From the NCBI RefSeq assembly GCF_038957035.1, contig NZ_CP152412.1, forward strand, positions 4,832,501-4,896,500: a stretch of DNA of 64,000 nt, read 5' to 3'. The notes beneath the pieces were generated by a model. The model saw nothing but the letters and a program-made list of their open reading frames with translations. It did no database searches and was not told the DNA's origin. Below are positions 8,214 through 15,506 of the stretch, piece after piece. A program made the position numbers and the translations under genes. Positions within the stretch are counted from its first letter, which is position 1. Each line of letters starts with the position of its first letter. The DNA is from Bradyrhizobium sp. B097. GTDB lineage: Bacteria; Pseudomonadota; Alphaproteobacteria; Rhizobiales; Xanthobacteraceae.

Positions 8214-8876
8214 TCAGTGCGACGACAGCGCCGACGGACCGGTCTCCGGGTGGATCTCGGCGGCCATCATGCCCTTGGAGCCGGGCCCGAACCGCACCAG
8301 CACGTACTGGCCGGGCCGCAGCTCGGTCATGCCGAAGCGGCGCAGCGTCTCCATGTGCACGAAGATGTCGGGCGTGCCCTCCCCGCAAGTCACGAAGCCG
8401 AAGCCGCGCAGCCGGTTGAACCACTTGACCTGTGCACGCTCGAGCCCGCTGGTCGCCGTCACGGTGACATGGGTTCGCGGCGGCAGCATCTGCGCCGGAT
8501 GGATCGCGGTCGACTCGTCCATCGAGACGATGCGGAAGGCCTGGTAGCCCTTCGCGCGCTGCACGCACTCGACGACGAGCCGCGCGCCCTCATAGGCGGT
8601 CTGATGACCGTCGCGCCGCAGTACCGTCACGTGCAGCAGGATGTCGGGCCAGCCATTGTCGGGGACGATGAAGCCGTAGCCTTTGGAGGCGTCGAACCAT
8701 TTGATGACGCCGGAGACTTCGACGAGGTTGGCCGCGGCGTCGCCGAGACCGGAGAAGGCATCGATCGCCGGATCGCGCGGCGCGCTGCCGTACTCGCCTT
8801 GTGCAATCCTGCTTTGCCCAACTCCGCCTATCGGCGGTCCGCCGAGCTTCTTGGACTCAAATCCGTCCGACCCCAT
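8214..8876 (-). CDS. Tandem cold-shock-domain protein
   Basis: About 220 residues with two cold-shock (OB-fold) domains. The first begins 'SGVIKWFDASKGYGFIVPDN' with 'DILLHVTVL'. The second begins 'AQVKWFNRLRGFGFVT' with 'DIFVHMETL'. Both retain RNP1 (KGYGFI, RGFGFV) and RNP2 (ILLHV, IFVHM), so both should bind single-stranded nucleic acid. The N-terminal 50 residues are low-complexity and unassigned. Two-domain versions are typical of Rhizobiales, in contrast to the 70-residue CspA type. The start is uncertain: ATG at 8876 with a weak GGGG, or GTG at 8891. Confidence 0.85.
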   Translation of the reverse strand: MGSDGFESKKLGGPPIGGVGQSRIAQGEYGSAPRDPAIDAFSGLGDAAANLVEVSGVIKWFDASKGYGFIVPDNGWPDILLHVTVLRRDGHQTAYEGARLVVECVQRAKGYQAFRIVSMDESTAIHPAQMLPPRTHVTVTATSGLERAQVKWFNRLRGFGFVTCGEGTPDIFVHMETLRRFGMTELRPGQYVLVRFGPGSKGMMAAEIHPETGPSALSSH

Positions 8877-9088
8877 GACCCCGGACCCCACACATCAAAT
8901 GCAGAGCGCCGACGTTGCGGCGCACCCTGTACACGCTGCTCTCCATGACCAACTCACTTGGACAAATCATCTGGACGCTGCGCGAATCTCTCAACCAAAC
9001 GATAACACTCCCGCTTGCCGGGCATAGCTAAAAAACGATTCTTGCGGGAACTATGAACAGGCTTGCACAGCCGCGAATCAATCAGGCG

Positions 9089-9850
9089 TCAATTGCCTAC
9101 GAATGGACCAAGCGTGTCGCCGATGTCATGCCGGATCACCAGGTCGGCGATGTCGTCCTGATCGGTCGGCTCGTTGTTGATGATCACGAGCCGCGCGCCG
9201 CTCTCCTTCGCCATCATCGGAAAGCCCGCGGCGGGCCATACCACCAGCGATGAGCCGATCGCCAGGAACAGGTCGCAGTGCCTTGCGAGTTCCGCCGCGC
9301 GACGCATCGCATCCTCGGGCATCGACTGCCCGAACGAGATCGTCGCGGTCTTCACCGGATCGCCGCACTCCGCGCAGTCGGGCGCACCACCGGTCTTGTC
9401 GAAGTGCAGCTTCACCCATGCGAGGTCGTAGTCCTTGCCGCAACCGATGCAGCGGGCGTAGGTGGTGTTGCCGTGCAGCTCGATGACGTCATCGGCCTTG
9501 AAGCCCGACGCCTGATGCAGATTGTCGATGTTTTGCGTGATGATGCCGGGAACCTTGCCTGCCCGGTAAAGCGACGCAAGCGCGCGATGCCCGCGCCCCG
9601 GCTTGGCGGCCGCAAATGCCGGTTCCATCGCGAAGCGCCGGCGCCATGACTCGTCGCGCGCCTCCTGACTGGCCACGAACTCGTCGAACGGGATCGGCCG
9701 GTTGCGCGTCCACAGACCGCCAGGCGAACGGAAGTCGGGAATGCCGCACTCGGTGGAAATACCCGCCCCGGTGAAGGGCACGATCGACGATGCCTCGGCA
9801 ATCATGTTGCCGAGATGCTCGACGCCGCTGCGCAGATCTTTTGCAATCAC
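9089..9850 (-). CDS. cobB: NAD-dependent protein deacylase (sirtuin)
   Basis: A class III sirtuin of about 253 residues that removes acyl groups from lysines using NAD+. The Rossmann signature 'FTGAGISTECGIPDFR' is at residues 26-41, 'TQNIDNLHQ' at 105-113 and the catalytic His in 'ELHGN' (H126). Four zinc cysteines are present at C134, C137, C159 and C162, and 'IGSSLVVWPAAGFP' and 'VIINNEP' follow. The chosen start is GTG at 9850, because the extra upstream residues have no family similarity. It stands alone between the cold-shock gene and small hypothetical genes. Confidence 0.9.
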   Translation of the reverse strand: MIAKDLRSGVEHLGNMIAEASSIVPFTGAGISTECGIPDFRSPGGLWTRNRPIPFDEFVASQEARDESWRRRFAMEPAFAAAKPGRGHRALASLYRAGKVPGIITQNIDNLHQASGFKADDVIELHGNTTYARCIGCGKDYDLAWVKLHFDKTGGAPDCAECGDPVKTATISFGQSMPEDAMRRAAELARHCDLFLAIGSSLVVWPAAGFPMMAKESGARLVIINNEPTDQDDIADLVIRHDIGDTLGPFVGN

Positions 9851-10117
9851 TGGGAATGATCCGGTTGGCCGGCCGCGACTATAGCATGGCCGGCGCGATT
9901 GCGAGCTCAACCATCACGCGAGCGATCGGCGGTGAGGCCGCGGCGATCGGGTTGCGTTGGCGACCTGCCCCGCCGGTGCGTCAGCCTCGTCGCTCTTCCG
10001 CTGCCTCTTCCGCTGCCTTGGCTTCATCACAATCCTGCAAAGCCTGCTCCGCATTGACGCCCAATTCACTGATGCCAATGCGCGGCGGGGATAGGACCAC
10101 GACGAAGAGGATGGGCA

Positions 10118-10279
10118 ATGGCCGATCAGAAAGACAGTGCTGCGCGGGAGCGCGAAGAGATCGTCGCACGCGTTGCCAGCTTCCGCGCGACGCAGCAGAA
10201 GTTCGAGCGCGATCGCCAGGAATATTACGACAACACGCTCGGCAATGTCTGGAGCGGATTGCAGCGCAAGAGCGCTTGA
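10118..10279 (+). CDS. Small charged hypothetical protein (53 aa)
   Basis: ATG at 10118 with AGAGG 7 bases upstream. The protein is highly charged, probably helical and coiled-coil-like ('AREREEIVARVASFRATQQ', then 'FERDRQEYYDNT'), with 'NVWSGL' near the end. It has no membrane segment or signal peptide, so it is cytoplasmic. No family is recognised. Codon use matches that of the neighbouring real genes, with G or C at nearly all third positions. Confidence 0.6.
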   Translation: MADQKDSAAREREEIVARVASFRATQQKFERDRQEYYDNTLGNVWSGLQRKSA

Positions 10280-10358
10280 TGTCGAGCCGACCGCGTGCGT
10301 TCGCCGGACGGCCGATGCGAACACACGCACGCGCGATCACATCATGATACGCATGAGA

Positions 10359-10383
10359 AGCCCGGAGCGATGTGCTCCGGGCT
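10359..10383 (-). terminator. Terminator-like hairpin
   Basis: A perfect 10-bp stem AGCCCGGAGC / GCTCCGGGCT with a 5-base loop. It lies 8 bases past the stop of the minus-strand Tyr/Gly-rich gene. The following T tract is short (TTCT), so termination may be partial. Confidence 0.6.
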
Positions 10384-10391
10384 CGTTGCCG

Positions 10392-10664
10392 TTACCAGTA
10401 GTGGCGATAGTAGTGGTGCCGATAATACGGGCCGCGATAGTAGGCGTAGCCGTCATCGTAGTAGCCGTAACGCGGGCCATAATAACCGTAGCCGGGCCCG
10501 TAATAGCGTGGGCCGTAGTACGCGCCGGCCGCGCCTGCAGCGAGTGCACCGGCGGCCAGACCGAAGGCCAGGCCAGGACCGATTCCGCGCGCCTGGGCCG
10601 GCGCCGTGACCATCGTCGCACCAACCGTCGCAACCGTCGCCAAAACTGCCAATGTCCTTTTCAT
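10392..10664 (-). CDS. Small secreted Gly/Tyr/His-rich protein
   Basis: Ninety residues. The signal peptide begins 'MKRTLAVLATVATVGATM' and cleaves near 'APAQA'. A Gly/Ala segment ('LAFGLAAGALAAGAAGA') that could be a glycine-zipper follows, then a Tyr-rich tail of PRYYG/GYGYYG units ending 'YYRHHYYRHYW'. Such 'YG-rich' exported proteins are abundant in Rhizobiales, and the function is unknown. GGAGG lies about 8 bases before the ATG at 10664. A further five upstream codons are open but lack a ribosome site. A hairpin terminator follows. Confidence 0.78.
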   Translation of the reverse strand: MKRTLAVLATVATVGATMVTAPAQARGIGPGLAFGLAAGALAAGAAGAYYGPRYYGPGYGYYGPRYGYYDDGYAYYRGPYYRHHYYRHYW

Positions 10665-10835
10665 GGGGAACCTCCTCACGTGGTCATGTCGACCAACACC
10701 GGCGCAGTGGGATGGTTGCAGCTAAGCGCCTGTTCGGGTTCCGCAGCTATGCGATAGCGCAAAGCTACCATCGGTTAGTGCTGGAACAAAAACACAACCT
10801 CAATGATTAGTTTGCCGTGAGCGAGGTTGGCATCG

Positions 10836-10937
10836 ATGCCCGCGTGGATGGAACTGCTGCTGAATGTGATGGGCTTTGCCGGCTTTATCGGCATCGCGAT
10901 GTATCACAAGCATCCGAATGGGAAGCTGCCGGACTGA
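10836..10937 (+). CDS. 33-residue membrane peptide
   Basis: An ATG at 10836 preceded by GCGAGG (spacing about 9). The product starts 'MPAWMELLLNVMGFAGFIGI', a single hydrophobic helix, and ends in a polar tail 'YHKHPNGKLPD'. The length is far below usual gene-calling limits. The clean hydrophobic/polar division, a ribosome site and third-position GC support it. No family is known to me. Confidence 0.5.
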   Translation: MPAWMELLLNVMGFAGFIGIAMYHKHPNGKLPD

Positions 10938-10983
10938 GCGCCGGGGCGCGGCTGGGCTTGCCGATTCCAGTTCGATTTCCGCT

Positions 10984-11169
10984 CTAGTTTGACTTCCGCG
11001 GCTCTCCCGCCGTGCGGACCAGCCGGTCCGCCTTCACCAGCACCTTGCCGCTCTCCGGCTGCGGCCGAAGCCAGAAGCTGACCGCGACAAAGGCGGAACA
11101 GAGCAGCAAGCCCACCACCAGCACGCGCCGGTGGGTCGGTCTGTCAGCGCTATGGAACGATGGCGTCAT
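10984..11169 (-). CDS. Small single-pass membrane protein
   Basis: Sixty-one residues from an ATG at 11169 preceded by AGGTGA. A basic, His-rich N-terminus ('HSADRPTHRR') precedes one transmembrane segment, 'VLVVGLLLCSAFVAVSFWL', and a basic periplasmic or cytoplasmic tail. No domain is recognised. It overlaps no other gene. Confidence 0.55.
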   Translation of the reverse strand: MTPSFHSADRPTHRRVLVVGLLLCSAFVAVSFWLRPQPESGKVLVKADRLVRTAGEPRKSN

Positions 11170-11407
11170 GGCTGTCACCTGCAACCATCCCTACCGCAAT
11201 CACAGGTGGTGACAACGCAATGCTGCCCTTAACCTAACCCGGTAGGGTTAGCGGTGGCCCGGTAAGGCGGCGTTGGAAGGCCTCAGGCCGCAGCGACATC
11301 CACAACGATATCCCGCGTTTGTCCGCAGCAAATCCACAGCCGCGACAGGTCGATTTGCCAAACAGAATGCGATGCTTGCTGCGCACTCGTCCACAGCCTT
11401 GCCGCAA

Positions 11408-11755
11408 TCAGGCGTCTGCCAGCCTTTTCAGGGTTGCCTGGAAGCTCAGGCTGCGGGTTCCAACCAGCACGGTCCCGAACACTTCGGCCTGGTCACCGCT
11501 GAAGGTGCCGGAAAATCCGCTCGTCACCTCCTGGCCGGCGAACAGCGGCCGGGCGAACGGATCGGAAAACGGGGAATGCTGATTGGTCCTGAGATGCCCC
11601 TTCCACGTGCCCTCGCCGGCCGTGTAGGCCCCGATCGACCAGAAATGCGGGCCGCCGCCGATCAGCAGACCATCGCGCAGGATCAGGACGCCGCTGTCGC
11701 GGCCCCGCACGCCATCCATCATATGGATATGGATCGAATAGAGCCCGTTCCTCAT
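11408..11755 (-). CDS. GrlR-family regulatory-like protein
   Basis: About 115 residues resembling the GrlR family of beta-rich proteins: 'MRNGLYSIHIHMMDGVRGRD', 'GVLILRDGLLIGGGPHFWSI', 'GTWKGHL' and a final 'TLVGTRSL'-like strand. GrlR was described as a negative regulator of the LEE type III secretion system in enteropathogenic E. coli. Homologues in rhizobia occur without such a locus, and I see no secretion genes here. The function in this organism is therefore open. The start was set at ATG 11755, where family similarity begins. Confidence 0.6.
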   Translation of the reverse strand: MRNGLYSIHIHMMDGVRGRDSGVLILRDGLLIGGGPHFWSIGAYTAGEGTWKGHLRTNQHSPFSDPFARPLFAGQEVTSGFSGTFSGDQAEVFGTVLVGTRSLSFQATLKRLADA

Positions 11756-11922
11756 CGATCGCGCCGTCCGGTCCCAATGGCCCACAGTATGGCGCCAAGC
11801 AGGGCGGCAGGCGAGCGGGGCCGATACCGCCCGGCCGCCGATTCGAACCGAAAGCGCGGGGCAGGCGCTTACAAATCGTTAAGAAAGCCCTGACAGGGTT
11901 CGATGGCCGGAGGGAGAGAGCC

Positions 11923-12096
11923 ATGCTCGTTTACCCCGTACCTGTCGAAGTGACACAAGCCAGAGTGCAGCTGGTCGTCGATCAAACGGCGAAGCAGCAG
12001 CCGCGTATCATCAGCGAGGATGTGCTCGACGTCTTCGCCGCCAAGAACAAGGCCGACCGCGATGCCGTCGAGACCATTCTCGACATCAAGGTGTGA
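11923..12096 (+). CDS. Small hypothetical protein (57 aa)
   Basis: An ATG at 11923 is preceded by GGAGGGAGAG, one of the best ribosome sites in the window. The product is acidic to neutral and contains 'QQPRIISEDVLDVFAAKNKA' and 'DAVETILDIKV', predicting two helices. It has no signal or membrane segment. The family is unknown, but the coding statistics and ribosome site make a real gene likely. Confidence 0.6.
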   Translation: MLVYPVPVEVTQARVQLVVDQTAKQQPRIISEDVLDVFAAKNKADRDAVETILDIKV

Positions 12097-12259
12097 GATC
12101 GCAACCGGCCAATGGCGTTTGCATTGCACACGCGGCGGCGCACGCCGGCGCATGTCGCGCGTGATCCGGGGCCCAGCGCGAGGCCAGCCCTGAAGGCCGC
12201 CGCAAATCCCCTCGCCGGACTTTTCCTTTGAACCTTTTACGCAGCGCCAAGACAAAACT

Positions 12260-12337
12260 GCGCTGGGGATTTCAGGGCCCAGCGTTTGGCGCAGCGCTGT
12301 GGGACGAGCATATTCCGTCTACGCGGCGCTGTTGCAT
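12260..12337. repeat. 77-bp dispersed repeat, copy B
   Basis: The counterpart of 6668-6744, sharing the core CTGGGGATTTCAGGGCCCAG and the downstream 'CATATTCCG' and 'GCGGCGCTGTTGC' blocks. It directly precedes the AT-rich start of the hairpin series. Confidence 0.75.
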
Positions 12338-12363
12338 TTTATAAATTCAACCTTAAGTTTGGC

Positions 12364-12451
12364 CCCCAACAGTTGACGGCTCACGCCCTGAGAGATCCCC
12401 AGTCCGTCAACTGGGAAAGCCCCGCATCCAGCCTGCGGGGCTTTCTATTTT
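12364..12451 (+). ncRNA. Candidate small RNA with terminator
   Basis: AGTTGACGG (12371-12379) pairs with CCGTCAACT (12404-12412), making a stem with a 24-base loop. It is followed after two bases by the terminator stem GAAAGCCCCGC (12415-12425) / GCGGGGCTTTC (12435-12445) and TATTTT. A TATAAA-like box lies at about 12,341-12,346. A two-hairpin unit ending in an intrinsic terminator with no gene in front of it suggests a small RNA. Expression is not shown. Confidence 0.4.
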
Positions 12452-12497
12452 CGGGATGCTGGAACCTGCCGCCGCGCGCACCGCTAGATGGCTGGTT

Positions 12498-12567
12498 GCC
12501 GGCACGATCTCCCCAAGGCCCGCCGGCATCAGACCTCGCGAGTCCACTCGCGGGGTTTTGCTTTTTT
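12498..12567 (+). ncRNA. Second candidate small RNA / terminator unit
   Basis: GCCGGC (12498-12503) pairs with GCCGGC (12522-12527). This is followed by a terminator, CCTCGCGAG (12534-12542) / CTCGCGGGG (12547-12555), and TTTTGCTTTTTT (12556-12567). The layout matches the unit before it, again with no gene in front. Confidence 0.35.
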
Positions 12568-12652
12568 AGAGCAGGTCCAACCTCGCGCGTCCTTGATTGG
12601 CGGTGATGTGCATTCGATGAGATAGAGGGCCGTGCCTCCAAGGCTCGACCAC

Positions 12653-12690
12653 GAAAGCCCCGTTCCAGAATTTTCCTGGGCGGGGCTTTC
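12653..12690. terminator. Third hairpin of the series
   Basis: A perfect 10-bp stem GAAAGCCCCG / CGGGGCTTTC encloses an inner CCAG/CTGG pair. No clear T tract follows on either strand, so it may be a processing or stability element and not a terminator. Confidence 0.4.
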
Positions 12691-12882
12691 CCGTATCGCG
12701 CGCTGCATGAGCGTGTCGCAGGTCGCTCAATGCGAAGGCTCGCGAAAGCTTGAGAACGCAGCCGCCCGGAGCGGTCGCAAAAGTCGTGCAGGCCCCTGCC
12801 CCGCGCCGCGTTTTGCTGCTATTTCTTGGCGCGTCTCGCCCGAGCCAAAACAAAATCTCTGAATTCCCAGGAGGACAAGAAA

Positions 12883-13335
12883 ATGCGCTATCTGCACACC
12901 ATGCTGCGCGTCCGCAATCTCGATGTCGCGATGAAATTCTATCAGGACGCGCTGGGGCTGAAGGAAGTGCGCCGCATCGACAATGACAAGGGCCGCTTCA
13001 CGCTGGTGTTTCTCTGCGCCGAGGAAGATCTCCATCTGCTCAAGTCGCTGCCGCAAAGCCGCGGCGCGCCGCTGGTCGAATTGACCTACAACTGGGACGA
13101 GGAGAAATACGGCGAGGACCGCCATTTCGGCCATCTCGCCTACGAGGTCGACGACATCTACGCGACCTGTGAGAAGCTGATGAAGATGGGCGTCACCATC
13201 AATCGTCCGCCGCGCGACGGCAACATGGCGTTCGTGCGCTCGCCCGACCTGCACTCCATCGAGATCCTGCAGAAGGGCGATCCGAAGGCGCCGGCCGAAC
13301 CATGGGCCTCGATGCCGAACACCGGGCACTGGTAA
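12883..13335 (+). CDS. gloA: Lactoylglutathione lyase (glyoxalase I)
   Basis: A 150-residue vicinal-oxygen-chelate enzyme that converts the methylglyoxal-glutathione hemithioacetal to S-lactoylglutathione. It begins 'MRYLHTMLRVRNLDVAMKFY', with metal ligands expected at H5, E67 of 'LVELTYNW', H82 of 'FGHLAYEVDD' and E of 'HSIEILQK'. The typical 'FYQDALGL' and 'PDLHSIEIL' segments are present. GGAGGACAAGAAA gives a strong ribosome site for ATG 12883. The gene is monocistronic in appearance. Confidence 0.93.
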   Translation: MRYLHTMLRVRNLDVAMKFYQDALGLKEVRRIDNDKGRFTLVFLCAEEDLHLLKSLPQSRGAPLVELTYNWDEEKYGEDRHFGHLAYEVDDIYATCEKLMKMGVTINRPPRDGNMAFVRSPDLHSIEILQKGDPKAPAEPWASMPNTGHW

Positions 13336-13458
13336 ACGCAGCGCCCGCGCGCACGTTCCTAATCCGTGTTTCTCCATCGGCGAAGCGCGGAGCGATCGCG
13401 AGGAACATGACGGAGCAGTTGCCGTTGCCTCCTCACACGAATGCGAGGAGGCGAGGAG

Positions 13459-13539
13459 ATGGGAAAAGGACTTTTGCTTTGGCTGTTGGGTGTGCCGATC
13501 CCGGTGATCATCGTGCTGTGGTTGCTGTTCGGTCACTGA
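13459..13539 (+). CDS. 26-residue membrane peptide
   Basis: ATG at 13459 follows AGGAGG at 8 bases. The product begins 'MGKGLLLWLLGVPIPVIIVL' and ends 'WLLFGH', a single hydrophobic helix with a Pro kink. A very strong terminator 23 bases after the stop makes this a discrete transcription unit. Very similar tiny peptides (G-K-G-L-L-x-W-L-x-G-x-P) are widespread in Gram-negative genomes, but their role is not known to me. Confidence 0.65.
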   Translation: MGKGLLLWLLGVPIPVIIVLWLLFGH

Positions 13540-13561
13540 CTGCGCTTTGACTGCTATCGAC

Positions 13562-13597
13562 GAGGCTCTGCCGCATCGCGGCAGAGCCTCTTTTTTT
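13562..13597 (+). terminator. Strong Rho-independent terminator
   Basis: A perfect 13-bp stem, GAGGCTCTGCCGC / GCGGCAGAGCCTC, with a 3-base loop and seven consecutive T residues. It ends the 26-residue peptide transcript. Confidence 0.95.
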
Positions 13598-13683
13598 GCG
13601 CTCGGTACAATTCACCCCGCGCTTTTCCCCGACGGTTCGGCTAAGAACGCGCGCAAAGCGCAACAGCGGAAAGAAAACGCGTC

Positions 13684-14325
13684 ATGGACAGCAAGCCGCA
13701 ACTGACGATCTGGGGCCGGGCCAATTCGGTCAATGTGCAGAAGGTGCTCTGGTGTCTGGCCGAGCTCGACCTGCCCTATCAGCGCATCGATGCCGGCATG
13801 CAGTTCGGCAAGAACGATCAGGCGGACTATCTCGCGATGAATCCGAATGGCCGCGTCCCGACGCTGGTCGACGGCGACTATGTGCTGTGGGAATCCAATT
13901 CGGTGATGCGTTATCTCTGCCTGGCCTACGGCCAGAGCTCGCCGGTGTATCCGCAGGCGCCAAAGGCGCGCGCGGCCGTCGACCGCTGGCTCGACTGGAC
14001 GCTGTCGACGCTGCAGCCGGTCGAGCGCCCGCTGTTCTGGGGACTGGTGCGCACGGCGCCGGAGAAGCGCGACATGGTGCAGATTCAGAAGGACGCCGAT
14101 ACCGCGGGCGCGGCGTGGCGCGTCGTCGAGGCGCAGCTTGCAGGCCGCCGCTACGTCGAGGGCGATCAGTTCACGATCGCCGACATCGCGCTCGGCGCCT
14201 TTGCGCGGCGCTGGTTCGGTGTCGAGGGCGTCACGAAGCCGAAGCTGCCCCATCTCGAACGCTGGTTCGGCGAGATCGCGCAGCGGCCGGCCTTCGTGCG
14301 CATCGTCGCGCCGCCGATGTCGTGA
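13684..14325 (+). CDS. Glutathione S-transferase
   Basis: Two hundred thirteen residues. The N-terminal thioredoxin-like domain has 'LTIWGRANSVNVQKVLWCLA' (active-site Ser/Asn region), 'NPNGRVPTLVDGDYVLWESN' with the cis-Pro and the glutathione-binding E-S pair. An all-helical C-terminal domain includes 'QFTIADIALGAFARRWF'. It is cytosolic and probably detoxifies electrophiles. The glyoxalase I gene just upstream also uses glutathione, although a strong terminator separates them. ATG 13684 has GGAAAG upstream. Confidence 0.9.
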   Translation: MDSKPQLTIWGRANSVNVQKVLWCLAELDLPYQRIDAGMQFGKNDQADYLAMNPNGRVPTLVDGDYVLWESNSVMRYLCLAYGQSSPVYPQAPKARAAVDRWLDWTLSTLQPVERPLFWGLVRTAPEKRDMVQIQKDADTAGAAWRVVEAQLAGRRYVEGDQFTIADIALGAFARRWFGVEGVTKPKLPHLERWFGEIAQRPAFVRIVAPPMS

Positions 14326-14337
14326 GCGGCAAGCCGC

Positions 14338-14583
14338 TCAGCGTCCGCTGGACACCCCTGCACCGACACTGATGGCGCCACCTAACCTCACGCAGGTGTC
14401 GGAGCCCTCGACCTTGACGAAGCCCGGCCCGTACGACGCGCAGGAATTGCTCCGCGTCGCGGACTTCGACGGCAGGGTTCTGCCAGCGTCGGGCGGCGTC
14501 TGGAAATTGCGGCGGTCGCCGGCTTGCGCGAACGCAGCGGCGGGAAGCAGGACGGCGATGACGGCGAAGCAGGTCTTGCGCAT
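14338..14583 (-). CDS. Small secreted porin-N-terminus-like protein
   Basis: Eighty-one residues with a signal peptide ('MRKTCFAVIAVLLPAAAFAQ'). The mature part contains 'SCASYGPGFVKVEGSDTCVR' followed by 'LGGAISVGAG'. This closely recalls the first strand of alphaproteobacterial porins (Cys-x-x-YG-x-GF...-x-DTC-x-x-x-GG), where the two cysteines form a disulfide. The rest of a porin barrel is absent and the frame ends cleanly, so this is either a derived mini-protein or the remnant of a porin. AAAGG precedes the ATG. Confidence 0.65.
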   Translation of the reverse strand: MRKTCFAVIAVLLPAAAFAQAGDRRNFQTPPDAGRTLPSKSATRSNSCASYGPGFVKVEGSDTCVRLGGAISVGAGVSSGR

Positions 14584-14614
14584 CCGGCCTTTTATCGCGC
14601 GCGGCCGGATCAGG

Positions 14615-14875
14615 CTAGCGCACGAATCTGACGCCGAACGTCTTGCCCTCGCGCCAGACCACTTCGCAGGCGCGCCCGGTGCGGGCGTCGCGTGAAAACG
14701 CCAGCCGCAGCTTGGCCGGCAGCGTGTTGTTGTCCTGCACGGTGATTTTTGCGCCCGACGAGGACATGTCCTCGACCACGCACGGCCGCACGGCGAATCC
14801 GCCGTCGAGCGTGATCCAGCCGGATTGGCGCAGCGATTTGCGCGTTTCGCGCTTCTTCGATCCCAAAGCCATCAC
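14615..14875 (-). CDS. PilZ domain protein
   Basis: Eighty-six residues, a stand-alone PilZ domain, the cyclic-di-GMP-binding fold. 'RETRKSLRQSGWITLDGG' supplies the N-terminal basic segment, 'CVVEDMSSSGAKITV' the (D/N)xSxxG motif, and 'EVVWREGKTFGVRFV' the last strands. The RxxxR motif is only approximate (RETRKSLR), so nucleotide binding should not be assumed. ATG codons at 14875 and 14872 are both possible. It is a short orphan of the type abundant in Bradyrhizobium. Confidence 0.85.
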   Translation of the reverse strand: MMALGSKKRETRKSLRQSGWITLDGGFAVRPCVVEDMSSSGAKITVQDNNTLPAKLRLAFSRDARTGRACEVVWREGKTFGVRFVR

Positions 14876-15506
14876 ATCATCCCCGGCTCAGCCGTATCGC
14901 CGCGGGCTTACCAAAGGGTTGCGAAATCGCGGCGGATTGCAGCGATCCGGGAGATGTGCACATCCTCCGGAGACTGCCCGCCAAGCGTCCGAACGGCTCT
15001 CGCTGAATGATTGCGATATCCTAGAAGGCGAGCAGATCTGGAACCTGCAGCGTCAAGTTGTCACATGATTTTGTTGCAAGCGTCGCCATTGCGGCCAGAC
15101 GCGAGTGCAATCAGGAACAACGCGATCGCACTCCACGGTCTATGGCCGGCATCGCACCACTGGAATTCGTGGCCGCAGGTGACGACATCCCGCCAGTGCA
15201 GACGGTCCAGCGTCCCTGATGCGAGGCTCGCATCGCGCGCTTGAGGGCTGAATCATGGGCGCATCGCTGCGCACCCGAGCAAGGCAGACATCAGCTGATC
15301 GTTTGTTTTGGTGGAGAGTCCGGCGCGGCTTGGGCCGCAGCGCATGTCAGGTCGCTAAACCACGCACTTGTTCGGGGTGGCCGCGGTGGGTATGCTTTCG
15401 CTTTGATCAACGGGAGTGGGCGACTGCTGCGCATCTCTTTTCCATTTGCTGGGCCTCAATCTGCTTTTTTTTAAGACGGTAGAGCGCCAACTGCAGAGGA
15501 AAAACA
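14876..15506. other. Gene-free region, composition change
   Basis: About 630 bp with no supportable gene on either strand. Base composition shifts from the GC-rich background to visibly AT-richer sequence from about 15,290, continuing into the methyltransferase gene. This suggests that the left border of acquired DNA lies here. No insertion-sequence ends or direct repeats were found. Confidence 0.5.

Larger units (their letters stand above)
12338..12882. other. Gene-free stretch with three hairpins at a 119-bp period
   Basis: No protein-coding gene is supportable here. Three stable G+C stems start at 12,415, 12,534 and 12,653, exactly 119 bp apart, each containing or resembling GGGGCTTT/GGGGTTTT on its 3' side. 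The first two are followed by T tracts. The sequences between them are not similar. The stretch ends at the ribosome site of glyoxalase I. Confidence 0.55.

Noticed and set aside
11289..11400. Clustered DnaA-box-like TCCACA words
   Set aside because: Each matches only about six of nine consensus positions, and there is no dnaA, dnaN or AT-rich unwinding region nearby.
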